Shown piece after piece: positions 37,577 to 45,630 of a stretch of 64,000 nucleotides of DNA; the stretch's first letter is position 1, and every line of letters starts with the position of its first letter. Below the pieces are notes generated by a model. The model had not been told where the DNA came from and searched no databases. It worked only from the letters and a program-made list of their open reading frames with translations. The DNA is from Leptolyngbya sp. FACHB-261 (lineage in GTDB: Bacteria > Cyanobacteriota > Cyanobacteriia > FACHB-261): the NCBI RefSeq assembly GCF_014696065.1, contig NZ_JACJPL010000022.1, positions 1 through 64,000 on the forward strand, given 5' to 3'. The position numbers and the translations under genes are program-made.

Positions 37577-38584
37577 TCAAGAATGAGAACTTTTAGTTGT
37601 ATCAGCCATACTCTGAGGGCTGCCTTTAACAAGCTCTGCTACCAACTCTGTATCCTTGGTAGTCCAAGGTGCTCCTCCACCCTGTAGAGCACCCTGACGT
37701 CGGTGCTGGAGGGCTAATGGTGTTACCTCCACTATGTCCTCAATTGCCACTGTGTCTGCCCCCTTAAGTGCTGCTACAGCCCTTGCAGCTGTTGCCAAGG
37801 TGTAGTCACCACGATGACCCTCAACCTGAAAATTCTTGCTCACACGCACACAGCACTCAGCCATATCACGAGACAAAATAACTTTCTCGAATCGGGCTTG
37901 AGCTTGATGTAGCAACTCTCTTCGGAGCAAATCTTTCTGGCGAGCAGCCCGTAGCACCTCAAGTGGTCTCCCCTGCTGCTGATTTCTTTCTAAAGATAGA
38001 GCGGCATCATAATTCAGCAAAGTTTGTAGTATCTCTATTCGCAGGTTTTCATCTTCCTCAGCGGTTACATCAACCATTAGCCCGAAGCGATCAAGTAATT
38101 GAGGACGCAAGCCCCCTTCAGAAGGGTTCATTGTCCCTACCAAAGTAAAGCGCACCTCTTTCTTTTCATCCTTTCCCTCACGCTCCACGACTAATACACC
38201 CGTGGAAGTCACATCCAGCAGGATGTTAACAATATGGTCATCCAGCAGGTTAACCTCATCAATATAGAGCAAACCTCCATCGGCCTCCTCCAACAAACCG
38301 GGTTGTGAAACTAGCTTGCCCTGCAATAGTTGATTGATCTCCCAGCCGCCCACTACCCTATCTTCTGTCACGTTGATTGGTAAGGTCACTGGCAATCTGC
38401 CACTGATCATGGTCCCGAAGGCACGAACAACAGTAGATTTGCCTGTCCCGCGTTGCCCGCTTAGCAACACCCCACCAATTCTGGGCGCAATGAATGCTAG
38501 TTCTAGAGCCAGTTTGAGTTGCTTCTGGCCAACCATGAGCGTATAGGGCATGATTTGAATTGGCTTCAGGGGCACAGCTGTCAT
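37577..38584 (-). CDS. ChlI/MoxR-like AAA+ ATPase
   Basis: A 335-residue AAA+ ATPase starting at ATG 38584 after AGGAGAG. It has Walker A GQRGTGKS (43-50), Walker B LLYIDEVNLL, and the sensor region TMNPSEGGLRPQLLDRFGL, which is diagnostic of the Mg-chelatase I subunit/MoxR clade. The lid ends with HRGDYTLATAARAVAAL. Compared with true ChlI it is paired with a degenerate vWA subunit, a CHAT-like protein and a TIR protein, so it probably drives a conflict or signalling complex and not Mg insertion. The motif set is complete, so it should hydrolyse ATP. The start of the next gene is 13 bases downstream. Confidence 0.88.
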   Translation of the reverse strand: MTAVPLKPIQIMPYTLMVGQKQLKLALELAFIAPRIGGVLLSGQRGTGKSTVVRAFGTMISGRLPVTLPINVTEDRVVGGWEINQLLQGKLVSQPGLLEEADGGLLYIDEVNLLDDHIVNILLDVTSTGVLVVEREGKDEKKEVRFTLVGTMNPSEGGLRPQLLDRFGLMVDVTAEEDENLRIEILQTLLNYDAALSLERNQQQGRPLEVLRAARQKDLLRRELLHQAQARFEKVILSRDMAECCVRVSKNFQVEGHRGDYTLATAARAVAALKGADTVAIEDIVEVTPLALQHRRQGALQGGGAPWTTKDTELVAELVKGSPQSMADTTKSSHS

Positions 38585-38679
38585 ACCGCTCTCCTAAGGG
38601 CTCGCTACGAATTAATGCACCAACTCATAGTGTTAACCAGAGTCTAAGCCTTGTCATTACATGCAACCAATTCAGCTCA

Positions 38680-39150
38680 TCAACCCTGTGTCTGGTCTAC
38701 TCCGCTGATTACAGCACCCCTACCACCTTCTACACGTTGCTCCCCGGGTCTCGTCATTGCCTGATGAATATCCGAAATCTGAGCTTCGTCTCCGCCAATG
38801 ACAGCTTGCAATCCAGCAGATCCGCCTAGTACATAAAGGAGATCCTGCGCCAAGGCAGGATCATCTTGTAGTCTCTTTGCTAGCACCTTCGCAAAGTTCT
38901 TCTGCTGCTCGGCGTCTTCTGGATCATCCGCTACCATGGTTGCTGCTGCAGTAACCACTGGGTCATCCTTGAAACGCCCTGTAACCTTATTCCACAAGCC
39001 CTGAGCTTGCTGCCATACAGCACCTCCGCCCTTCTCAGCAATTACGTCCTCTAACTTTTTCTGAACGCTCTTACCCAGAGGCACTAGGTAAGGCATGAAA
39101 GGACTGAGGAGCGTTGCTGTCCCTTTCGCGATCAGAGCAATGTCTACCAT
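38680..39150 (-). CDS. Small helical protein heading the vWA/AAA+ operon
   Basis: A 156-residue protein, start ATG 39150 behind GAGGAAG. The N-terminus is hydrophobic and could be membrane-associated (VDIALIAKGTATLLSPFMPY). The rest is acidic-basic helical (KKLEDVIAEKGG; DPEDAEQQKNFAKVLAKRLQ; DDPALAQDLLYVL), with a Gly/Gln-rich tail. I do not recognise a named domain. As the first gene of the five-gene operon, with 95 bases to the ATPase, it may be an adaptor recruiting the complex or an effector-associated module. Two perfect hairpins lie upstream. Confidence 0.72.
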   Translation of the reverse strand: MVDIALIAKGTATLLSPFMPYLVPLGKSVQKKLEDVIAEKGGGAVWQQAQGLWNKVTGRFKDDPVVTAAATMVADDPEDAEQQKNFAKVLAKRLQDDPALAQDLLYVLGGSAGLQAVIGGDEAQISDIHQAMTRPGEQRVEGGRGAVISGVDQTQG

Positions 39151-39257
39151 CTCGAATCTTCCTCAAATCATGTGAAGAAATTACGCAGGCTACGAAGAAG
39201 GCTGTTAACAATCCCAAATACTGGTGCGGCACGATGATAAAGCTCACCCAGCAGGAG

Positions 39258-39296
39258 CCTGAATGATTCATACTGTGAAAGTATGAATCATTCAGG
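39258..39296. other. Perfect 17-bp hairpin, 5-base loop
   Basis: Arms 39258-39274 (CCTGAATGATTCATACT) and 39280-39296 are exact reverse complements around GTGAA. It lies about 110 bases upstream of the first gene of the vWA/AAA+ operon. No T tract follows on either strand. Confidence 0.85.
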
Positions 39297-39608
39297 AACA
39301 TAACGCTAGACTCTGTTTTCGACCAGTGCTCAGAGCCAGATTTTCTAGGCCAACCTTAATAAAGCAACTGTGCTTCAATTCGTTAGCAAATTCTCTAAAC
39401 GAGAAGCGCAAGGGACGATGTAGAACTTAAGTGTGACCTGGTGAAGGAGTGTACCAGATCTGAGTCATTACTATGTGTTCTCAATCACCCCGCTTAGTAA
39501 TCTGCACAAGCAAGAGGAAGACCAAAAACCTAACATCCCTACTCCTATCCTCTAAGCTTAAAGTGCTCACTTCAAGAAAAGTTGGGTTCTGCAAGAATTG
39601 AAACTCGA

Positions 39609-39654
39609 GTCAACTAGGTGTGTCACTGTCTGTTCAGTGACACACCTAGTTGAC
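39609..39654. other. Perfect 20-bp hairpin, 6-base loop
   Basis: Arms 39609-39628 and 39635-39654 are exact reverse complements around TCTGTT. A short T run (ATTTTC) follows on the plus strand, so a terminator role on plus is conceivable, though no gene ends just upstream. Confidence 0.85.
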
Positions 39655-40096
39655 ATTTTCAAGCTTTCTGTGTTTATACGAGGTAGTGCATCCTGCTTGT
39701 ATAGCTATGTAGTAGTAGACACAGAATTACCCTTCATCGGACAGTACAGCTGTTCTAGAGACTCTGCAGCTTCCTTACAACTTACAGATCGGTTAGGGAA
39801 CACCCAGCATCATATTCCCATAACCACGCATCTGTATTACCTGAAGCTTGCCAGAACGGTTGCTAATCTTGCCAGAAAGAATCCCTGATTTATAAAGACC
39901 AATAGGTCTGCTTTGCTGATGCTGTTGTCAATGTTAACGAATTTGAAGTTGGGCTAGGCTCAGTGAGGGGTGAGCTCAGACTTTCAGTACCATTTGTTGT
40001 TTTGGTTGCTCTTGCTCTAAGTACGAGCAAGGGCAGCTGAGAGCTGGAAGCTTCTTTTGTTCTTGGGCTGCCCTCTCTTGGTTTACGGCTAAGACA

Positions 40097-40408
40097 TTTT
40101 TAAGGACAAACCCAAACAGGAAACCCCAAAGCCAGATGCCTAAAGGCTTTTAGGCTTACAGCTAGAGGACTGCAAATCCTTTATCCCCCAGTTCGAATCT
40201 GGGTGCCGCCTTTTAAAAAATCTCGTCATACTCATTGCCTCAAACCCTTGGTGAACAGGGGTTTTCGCTATTTGTACATAGAGTTAGTTCGCCGCTTTGA
40301 GGCTCTCAATCAGGGACTTCAGTTTCTGATTGACACATCAAGAAATACTTAAAAAGGACAAAAAAGTCTAGGACATGCCAACTGCTTAAGTACAGTTTTA
40401 AGGACAAA
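40097..40408 (+). repeat. Dispersed (T)TTTAAGGACAAA repeats around the tRNA-Cys fragment
   Basis: Three near-identical motifs in the same orientation: TTTTTAAGGACAAA at 40097-40110, AAAAAGGACAAA at 40351-40362 and TTTTAAGGACAAA at 40396-40408. A looser copy (AGAAGGACAAAAGG) lies near 41663. Short same-strand repeats flanking an att core are typical of integrase arm-type sites, so this could be the recombinase binding array. That reading is an inference. Confidence 0.5.
40165..40210 (+). tRNA. tRNA-Cys(GCA) 3' fragment, probable att site of the island
   Basis: Bases 40165-40210 match the anticodon arm to the acceptor end of a cyanobacterial tRNA-Cys: stem GAGGA/TCCTT with loop CTGCAAA (anticodon GCA), a 5-base variable loop, T arm CCCAG-TTCGAAT-CTGGG, then TGCCGCC and a T tract. 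The 5' acceptor strand (GGCGGCA) and D arm are absent from the preceding 60 bases. It is therefore a 3' half only, as left at the far end of an element that integrated into the tRNA gene. The orientation puts the element on the left. Confidence 0.75.
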
Positions 40409-40646
40409 AAAAGGCTGAAACTAGTAGTAGAGGCTCTTGCCAGTGAGGAGTGTTGGTTGAGATGTGGTGTATGTGTACATCAGAGAAACCTAAAACAGGT
40501 TATGCACGGAAAGTATAGAAGCATTTTCAAAACCAAAGAGTTTTTTAAGGGCGACACAAAAAGAAGTTGAGCCTGCTGCGACAGAATCTACAGGAATTCA
40601 AAATCAGATACCTGGGGCAGTGAGATCAAAATCAGTTTTGGAAGCA

Positions 40647-40696
40647 AGGACAGAGGGTAAAGCATCGGAAGTCTCGCCTGCTTTACCCTCTGTCCT
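40647..40696. other. Perfect 18-bp hairpin, 14-base loop
   Basis: Arms AGGACAGAGGGTAAAGCA (40647-40664) and its exact complement (40679-40696). No T tract follows. It lies between the tRNA-Cys fragment and the first chromosomal-type gene. Confidence 0.85.
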
Positions 40697-41047
40697 CGCC
40701 TCCATTTGTATGAGCGCATCAAGCGCATCTATACAAGCCGAGTTAATCCAGCCTTGGCCAGAGCCAACGACTAATCCAACTATTTATTAGAAGCCGGTAA
40801 TCGCACTTACCAAAGTAATTTCTCTTGCTAAATCAATTGAGATAGCAAGATTGATATTGGTAGAGACATATTCTCTAACCGCTTGATGAATGCCCTCACA
40901 AGGCTCTTCCCCACTGAAGCATTCAATGCCAATGGCGAAAATTGGGCTTCGCTTTTTAACTTATTTGAGAATTCTCCTTTAGTATTTTCGCTCAGTTAAT
41001 AAATTGGGTTGAGGCAGAGAAATCACCTGTAGCCAGGGGAACAATCA

Positions 41048-41596
41048 ATGACAGCAAGCTTAGAAAGACTAGGAGGCAGGATGAGCCCCGATTCAGTACA
41101 GGCTAGTTCTGAAACTCAGCGTCAGTTGCTACGCATGGTGAATGGTTGTACTAAAACCGTAGCGCCATTGATCAAAGCATCAATGGCGAAACATCCTAAC
41201 CGGAGCGAGCAGTGGCACTTTGAGAAGGTAATTGGCGACTTGAAGACTGGCTTCAATGGGTGGATGCTAATTACAAAAGCTAATCCAACCTCAAATCTCG
41301 AAGACTCTCCAACCGTCAGCCAACAACGACCTCCTGCCGTGCCTTCAAAGCACAGACTCGAACGCATAAATACCCCTGTTTCGCCCCCAAAACCACTCAA
41401 TCTTCCAATCCGAAAACCAGTTTCTCTCCAACCTGTACCGAAATCCCTTGAGAAGCAGTTACTAAGCATGGTTAGTGGTAACCGAGGGCTCGCTCTACGC
41501 TTGGTCGAAAGCGTAAAAGTCAAAAATCCAGACCGCTCGGACACTTGGTGTTGGGAAAAGGCAATTAGTGATTTAGAACGGGATCGACGCCTATAA
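41048..41596 (+). CDS. Small protein with two copies of a 45-residue module
   Basis: A 182-residue basic protein, start ATG 41048 after AGGGGA. Residues about 25-68 (QRQLLRMVNG...HPNRSEQWHFEKVIGDL) and about 135-180 (EKQLLSMVSG...NPDRSDTWCWEKAISDLER) are clearly the same module, separated by a Pro-rich linker (about 83-125). The module has the shape of a short three-helix domain with a conserved Trp-x-x-E-K-x-I-x-D-L. A loosely similar duplicated helical module ends the Ser/Thr kinase encoded at 42871-44328. The function is unknown. It may be a protein-interaction module for the nearby sensor and kinase. Confidence 0.75.
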   Translation: MTASLERLGGRMSPDSVQASSETQRQLLRMVNGCTKTVAPLIKASMAKHPNRSEQWHFEKVIGDLKTGFNGWMLITKANPTSNLEDSPTVSQQRPPAVPSKHRLERINTPVSPPKPLNLPIRKPVSLQPVPKSLEKQLLSMVSGNRGLALRLVESVKVKNPDRSDTWCWEKAISDLERDRRL

Positions 41597-41913
41597 ATTT
41601 TATAGAGAGACATCGCTCCTTAGGCCCTTTTCAATCTAAAACACTCAACAGTGTCTCATCAAGAAGGACAAAAGGCTCTCCAGTAACTTTGAATAGTGGC
41701 ATAGACCTCTTTAGGCCAGGCTGCTTTTGTGATCTTGTGGACCAGCAGCAGTGCTCGTAACTAGTTCATAGTTATTTCATCAAGGCCAGAATTTTGCTGT
41801 CTTTTCATTGATATTTTATATATTTCCTTAAATTCTCTTTTATATTCAAACTCGGACAGACTCTCTGCCGGGTCTAGAATTTTCATCTGAGCCAAAATGG
41901 GCAAGGATTAACT
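41597..41913. other. Intergenic, nothing recognised
   Basis: About 317 bases, AT-rich near 41800-41860. It holds a GGACAAA motif at about 41665 and presumably the promoter of the heme-domain gene. Confidence 0.4.
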
Positions 41914-42819
41914 GTGCTAAAAAATATCAAGCTAGGGACTCGGTTTAACCTGATTTTGGCGCTGGTCTTCATGCTGGGAATCACCATTAGTGGTGCTGCC
42001 TTGTCTAGCGTATTGCAGCAGAGGGCACAAGCTGAAGTGACATCCCAGGCACTACTGCTCATCCAAGCTATGAACTCGGTGAGAAGCTACACCAGCAACC
42101 ACATTAAGCCACTACTGGCCCCTCAGTTAGAGCCTGAGACAACATTCACTGCGGAAACGGTGCCTGCCTACTCAGCCACTGAGGTGTTTGAGAATCTGCG
42201 TCAGAGCGAAGATTATAAGAATTTCTTCTATAAAGAAGCCACTTTGAATCCAACTAATCTGCGTGATAAAGCAGATGACTTCGAAAGCAAACTAGTTGAG
42301 CGCTTTCGAAGTGAACCTAATACCCCTGAAATTTCTGGCTTCCGAGCTTTGCCAGGTGGCCAGATGTTCTATATTGCTCGTCCGCTAGCAGTGAGTCAAA
42401 AAAGTTGTCTGCAGTGTCATTCTAAACCGGAAGTTGCTCCTAAGAGCCTCGTTGAAACCTACGGTGCTGAAAATGGTTTTGGTTGGCAACTTAATGAGAT
42501 TGTTGCTACTCAAGTTATTTCTGTACCCGCAGATGATGTATTAGCCAGTGCCAATCGCTCTTTGTCTTTGATTATGTCGATTTTGATTGGCATCTTTGCA
42601 GTTGTCATTTTGCTGATTAACCTGCTGCTTAGGCGCTCGGTCATTTGGCGGATTAGACGCATGGCAAAGGTTGCTCAAGAAGTAAGCACGGGTAAAACTA
42701 GCACTGATTTCGAACAAGACTGTGGAGATGAAATCGGTGCTTTAGGCATTGCCTTCAATCGCATGAAGTCGAGCCTAGAGATTGCCATGAGGCTTCTGAG
42801 CCAGCAGCAGGATGGCTAG
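41914..42819 (+). CDS. Membrane sensor with Tll0287-like (DUF3365) heme domain and HAMP
   Basis: A 301-residue protein, start GTG 41914 (AAGGA upstream). A first membrane segment (about 10-30) leads into a periplasmic DUF3365 domain with a single c-type heme site CLQCH near residue 166, as in the Tll0287 protein. A second membrane segment follows at about 212-236 (LSLIMSILIGIFAVVILLIN), then a cytoplasmic HAMP domain ending the protein (RIRRMAKVAQEVSTGKTSTD; DEIGALGIAFNRM). There is no kinase or cyclase output, so it must signal through a partner. The convergent Ser/Thr kinase downstream and the small modular protein upstream are candidates. Redox or gas sensing is inferred from the heme. Confidence 0.88.
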   Translation: MLKNIKLGTRFNLILALVFMLGITISGAALSSVLQQRAQAEVTSQALLLIQAMNSVRSYTSNHIKPLLAPQLEPETTFTAETVPAYSATEVFENLRQSEDYKNFFYKEATLNPTNLRDKADDFESKLVERFRSEPNTPEISGFRALPGGQMFYIARPLAVSQKSCLQCHSKPEVAPKSLVETYGAENGFGWQLNEIVATQVISVPADDVLASANRSLSLIMSILIGIFAVVILLINLLLRRSVIWRIRRMAKVAQEVSTGKTSTDFEQDCGDEIGALGIAFNRMKSSLEIAMRLLSQQQDG

Positions 42820-42870
42820 TGGTGTGAAAGCTGGTTAAGGGATGATTGAAATGTGAGTTGGGATGGTGGC

Positions 42871-44328
42871 TCAGGTCGAGAGCCGCCGTCTCAATTCGGC
42901 TGCTTTCTCAACGCTGTCAAGGTTTGCTGCCAGAATATTGACTAACTCTACCGGTGAGGTTTTTGGATTGGCCTTGATTGCTTTCTGCACCAGGAATGTG
43001 GCAATAGGACCAATAAATTCTGCTAGCTCTCGTTCACAGCGCTGCACAAATTCTGGTGGCGCCGTGGAATTGGTAGGGGCATGAGAAGCTAGCGACGGCC
43101 TGGAGGGTGCGCTGGCACCTGAAGGGGGAAACTGTGAGGCTGAAGCCGCTTGGAGCAAGGCCATAGCCCGTTGCTCAAAGGCAAATCGTTTAGGCTCTGG
43201 CAAATGTAGGGATAAGCCCTGCACAAGTTCGCTGTCGGTTGTCGCTCGGGCACAGGTGAGGCGCAGCAAGCTAGAGGCAATGGGACCGGTTAGCTCCATC
43301 AGCAATTGCTCTAGACAGGTATATTGCTGAGGCGACAGCAGCAAGCAGCTAGAAGGACCGCTTGGTGCAGAGACTGGTGTAGAAGTGGATGGCGGCTGTT
43401 TCGGTGATAAGAGTGGGGCGGTTAGCTGAAGCTGAGGCGGTAGAGGCGGCAACGGTGGTGGTAGAGGAGCTGTGCGCGACTGGGTGGTTGCCTCAACGAG
43501 GGGTTGAAGGGCTTGCAGTGCCGCAGCAGCAGACGGGTAGCGCTCCTTGAAGTGGTAGCACACCAAACGCTCTAGCACACCAGCCAGTTCGGCACTGATT
43601 TTGGCCCGATGCCGCCAGATCAGCTCGCCTGTGTCGGGATCACGAGTAAACTCTCCAGGTTTGCAGCCAGTGAGCGCTTGGATTGCGATCATGCCCAGTG
43701 CGTAGAGATCACTGTTGGGGCGGGGCATTCCCTGAGCTTGCTCAACTGGCATATAGCCTGGAGTGCCAATGGCGATGGTGCCAACACTAATCTGCTCTGA
43801 GTTGTTGAGCGAGCTATTGAGCAGTTGCGTCTGAACTTGCTTGACTGCACCAAAATCAATGAGCACCAACCGCTGGTCGGGGTGGCGTCGAATAATATTG
43901 GCTGGTTTAATGTCGCGGTGGATAACGCCGTGCTGATGCACAAATTGTAAAGTGCCTAGCACATCGTAAAGCAGGTGGATGACTTGGCTCTCTGTTGTAC
44001 AAAGTCCAGCCTTGATTTCTACACCCAACGGCTGGCCTTGAATGAGCTCCTGGATGAGGTAAAACTCCTGCTCCTCCTCAAAATAAGCCAGTAGCCGGGG
44101 AATCTGATCGTGGTTGCCCAAGCGCTCTAGCGTCTCAGCTTCGCTGGTAAACAGCCGTCTAGCGGTTTGCAGAAAGACGGAATCGGTACTGGCAGGCTTG
44201 AGATGTTTGACGACACAAGCAGGGCAACCAGGACGACGCATATCCTGGGCCATGTAAGTTTGGCCGAAGCCACCTCGGCCTAGGACTTGGGTAACTTGAT
44301 AACGCCCGTCTAACAGCTTGCCTAACAT
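42871..44328 (-). CDS. Cyanobacterial Ser/Thr protein kinase
   Basis: A 485-residue kinase of the Pkn2/Hanks type. I use ATG 44328 (MLGKLLDGRYQ) over an upstream GTG, because this matches the usual kinase start. The glycine loop is LGRGGFGQTY, the Lys is in ACVVKHL, the catalytic loop is HRDIKPANII, the DFG is LIDFGAV, and GTPGYMPVEQ is the activation/APE segment. A Pro-rich linker then leads to two copies of a helical module (LEQLLMELTGPIASSLLRL and CERELAEFIGPIATFLVQKA), known as a C-terminal add-on of cyanobacterial kinases. No membrane segment is seen. All active residues are present. Confidence 0.93.
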   Translation of the reverse strand: MLGKLLDGRYQVTQVLGRGGFGQTYMAQDMRRPGCPACVVKHLKPASTDSVFLQTARRLFTSEAETLERLGNHDQIPRLLAYFEEEQEFYLIQELIQGQPLGVEIKAGLCTTESQVIHLLYDVLGTLQFVHQHGVIHRDIKPANIIRRHPDQRLVLIDFGAVKQVQTQLLNSSLNNSEQISVGTIAIGTPGYMPVEQAQGMPRPNSDLYALGMIAIQALTGCKPGEFTRDPDTGELIWRHRAKISAELAGVLERLVCYHFKERYPSAAAALQALQPLVEATTQSRTAPLPPPLPPLPPQLQLTAPLLSPKQPPSTSTPVSAPSGPSSCLLLSPQQYTCLEQLLMELTGPIASSLLRLTCARATTDSELVQGLSLHLPEPKRFAFEQRAMALLQAASASQFPPSGASAPSRPSLASHAPTNSTAPPEFVQRCERELAEFIGPIATFLVQKAIKANPKTSPVELVNILAANLDSVEKAAELRRRLST

Positions 44329-44591
44329 CGGTTCAGTTTGCCCAAGTCCTTTACCAGTAGATAACGTCAGGATCACAGTAATATTCTCCCAATCACCAGG
44401 GTAAATCTGATGCCTTTAGAGAAACTTTAAATAAACGAGAACTTAGTTCTTCAGAAGCTTGATATAAACCCGAAATGTTGCAACTGCTGTTGCCCTTTAT
44501 ATAGATGAAAATAGGTAGGGCATATGCAGAACAAGGTGCGTCAGAAAGCACTGCTTAAAGCACAGCTCATAGCAAGACCCAAAGCTGGTTT

Positions 44592-45041
44592 TTAGGAAAC
44601 CTCCTGGTTGAGAAAATAGCCCTGCATACGCCGAATGGCTGAACTGCTCAGTTCTTGGCGGGCGGCTTCGGTGCAGTAATGGTCAGGACCTAAGAGCCGT
44701 TCATAGAGATCTAGGGCTTGCATGTGAAAAGGTTCTGCCTCGCTGTAGCGCCTCTGAACGGCATAAAGGTTAGCGAGATTTGAGAGCGTCTGAGCCAAGT
44801 CAAGGTCGTCAGCCGCGAGTGAGTTTTGCAGCGATAAAGCCTGTAAATAGAGAGCTTCTGCTTTTCGGTAGTGACCTCGCGCTTGGTGCAAAACAGCCAG
44901 GTTATTCAGCCTTTGGGCGAATTGAACACGACGCGATGTGAGTTTCCGGCTCAGAGAAGTGATCATACGATTTAAGGCTGAAAAGGGATCCATGAGGGTG
45001 GGCTGCTCTACACACTGGATCTCAAGCTGAGGAGCTCGCAT
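44592..45041 (-). CDS. TPR protein downstream of the LuxR-type regulator
   Basis: About 149 residues from ATG 45041 (ATG 45098 or 44993 are alternatives; 45098 would overlap the preceding gene by 50 bases). It has two kinesin-light-chain-type TPR repeats (RLNNLAVLHQARGHYRKAEA and TLSNLANLYAVQRRYSEAEP). TPRs bind partner proteins. It starts 7 bases after the stop of the LuxR-type gene, so the two are co-transcribed and may work together. Confidence 0.75.
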   Translation of the reverse strand: MRAPQLEIQCVEQPTLMDPFSALNRMITSLSRKLTSRRVQFAQRLNNLAVLHQARGHYRKAEALYLQALSLQNSLAADDLDLAQTLSNLANLYAVQRRYSEAEPFHMQALDLYERLLGPDHYCTEAARQELSSSAIRRMQGYFLNQEVS

Positions 45042-45048
45042 CAGGAAC

Positions 45049-45630
45049 CTAGGAATCACGAAGACCAACGGGGGTCTCAAACCAAGTTTTGTCGCCATTT
45101 TCTTTGGCTAGAGCACTTTTCATATGCTTCTTAACGGTATTGAGACTAATAAATAGCTGTTCAGCGATTTGACGATAGGTTCTGCCAGCACGGGCTAAGG
45201 CCCAAACTTCTGCCTCACGGGGGGTGAGGCCATAGGCTGGTGGCACTGCCCAGATTACGGCGGCATCAGCTGGTATGTTGCTTTCTAAAATGACCAAAAT
45301 CGCTGCTTCTTCTGCGGGTTGTATCTGTGCCGACTTGACTTCTAGCCAACGAGCAGTGATGCGGACGGTGAGTTTTTGGGCTGGCGTAATGCTGTGATCA
45401 ACAATGACCCGTTTACCTTTGTAATCTGCTTGGGCCTGAATTAAACACTCGCAGGTATACCAGATCAAGTTAGGAATTGAGGGATCAGCGGCAGCACAAG
45501 ACTGTAGCTGCTGGCAGATTTGCTGCGCGAGCGTGTTGGCATACACTACACAGCCCTGACGAGTCACGATTAGGATCCCGTGGTTGAATCCTTCAAGAAT
45601 GGCCTGGTAAAGCGGAGGATCTTGAGTCAT
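45049..45630 (-). CDS. LuxR/GerE-type regulator with PAS-like N-terminus
   Basis: A 193-residue protein. I chose ATG 45630, which has AGGTGA 7-12 bases upstream, over earlier in-frame ATGs. The N-terminus looks like a PAS sensor (YQAILEGFNHGILIVTRQGC, VVYANTLAQQICQQL). The C-terminus is a canonical LuxR HTH (LTPREAEVWALARAGRTYRQ, then IAEQLFISLNTVKKHMKSAL). It has no receiver Asp domain, so it senses a ligand or partner directly. It diverges from the sigma-like gene at 46316 with about 690 bases between, and could control either side. Confidence 0.87.
   Translation of the reverse strand: MTQDPPLYQAILEGFNHGILIVTRQGCVVYANTLAQQICQQLQSCAAADPSIPNLIWYTCECLIQAQADYKGKRVIVDHSITPAQKLTVRITARWLEVKSAQIQPAEEAAILVILESNIPADAAVIWAVPPAYGLTPREAEVWALARAGRTYRQIAEQLFISLNTVKKHMKSALAKENGDKTWFETPVGLRDS

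Larger units (their letters stand above)
39297..41047. other. Non-coding boundary region of the island
   Basis: About 1.7 kb without a convincing gene, holding two more perfect hairpins, the tRNA-Cys 3' fragment and the GGACAAA repeats (listed separately). Short reading-frame tails occur, such as LYERIKRIYTSRVNPALARA at about 40704-40769 (plus) and VNQKLKSLIESLKAAN at about 40286-40336 (minus). They may be C-terminal remains of lost genes. Confidence 0.5.

Noticed and set aside
37577-38584. Reading the AAA+ gene as chlI of chlorophyll synthesis
   Set aside because: The motif signature fits the clade, but the neighbours (degenerate vWA, pseudo-CHAT, TIR) point to a conflict or signalling role.
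40286-40769. Integrase remnants near the tRNA-Cys fragment
   Set aside because: Two short tails (VNQKLKSLIESLKAAN and LYERIKRIYTSRVNPALARA) are too brief to assign, and no tyrosine recombinase motif is visible in the window.
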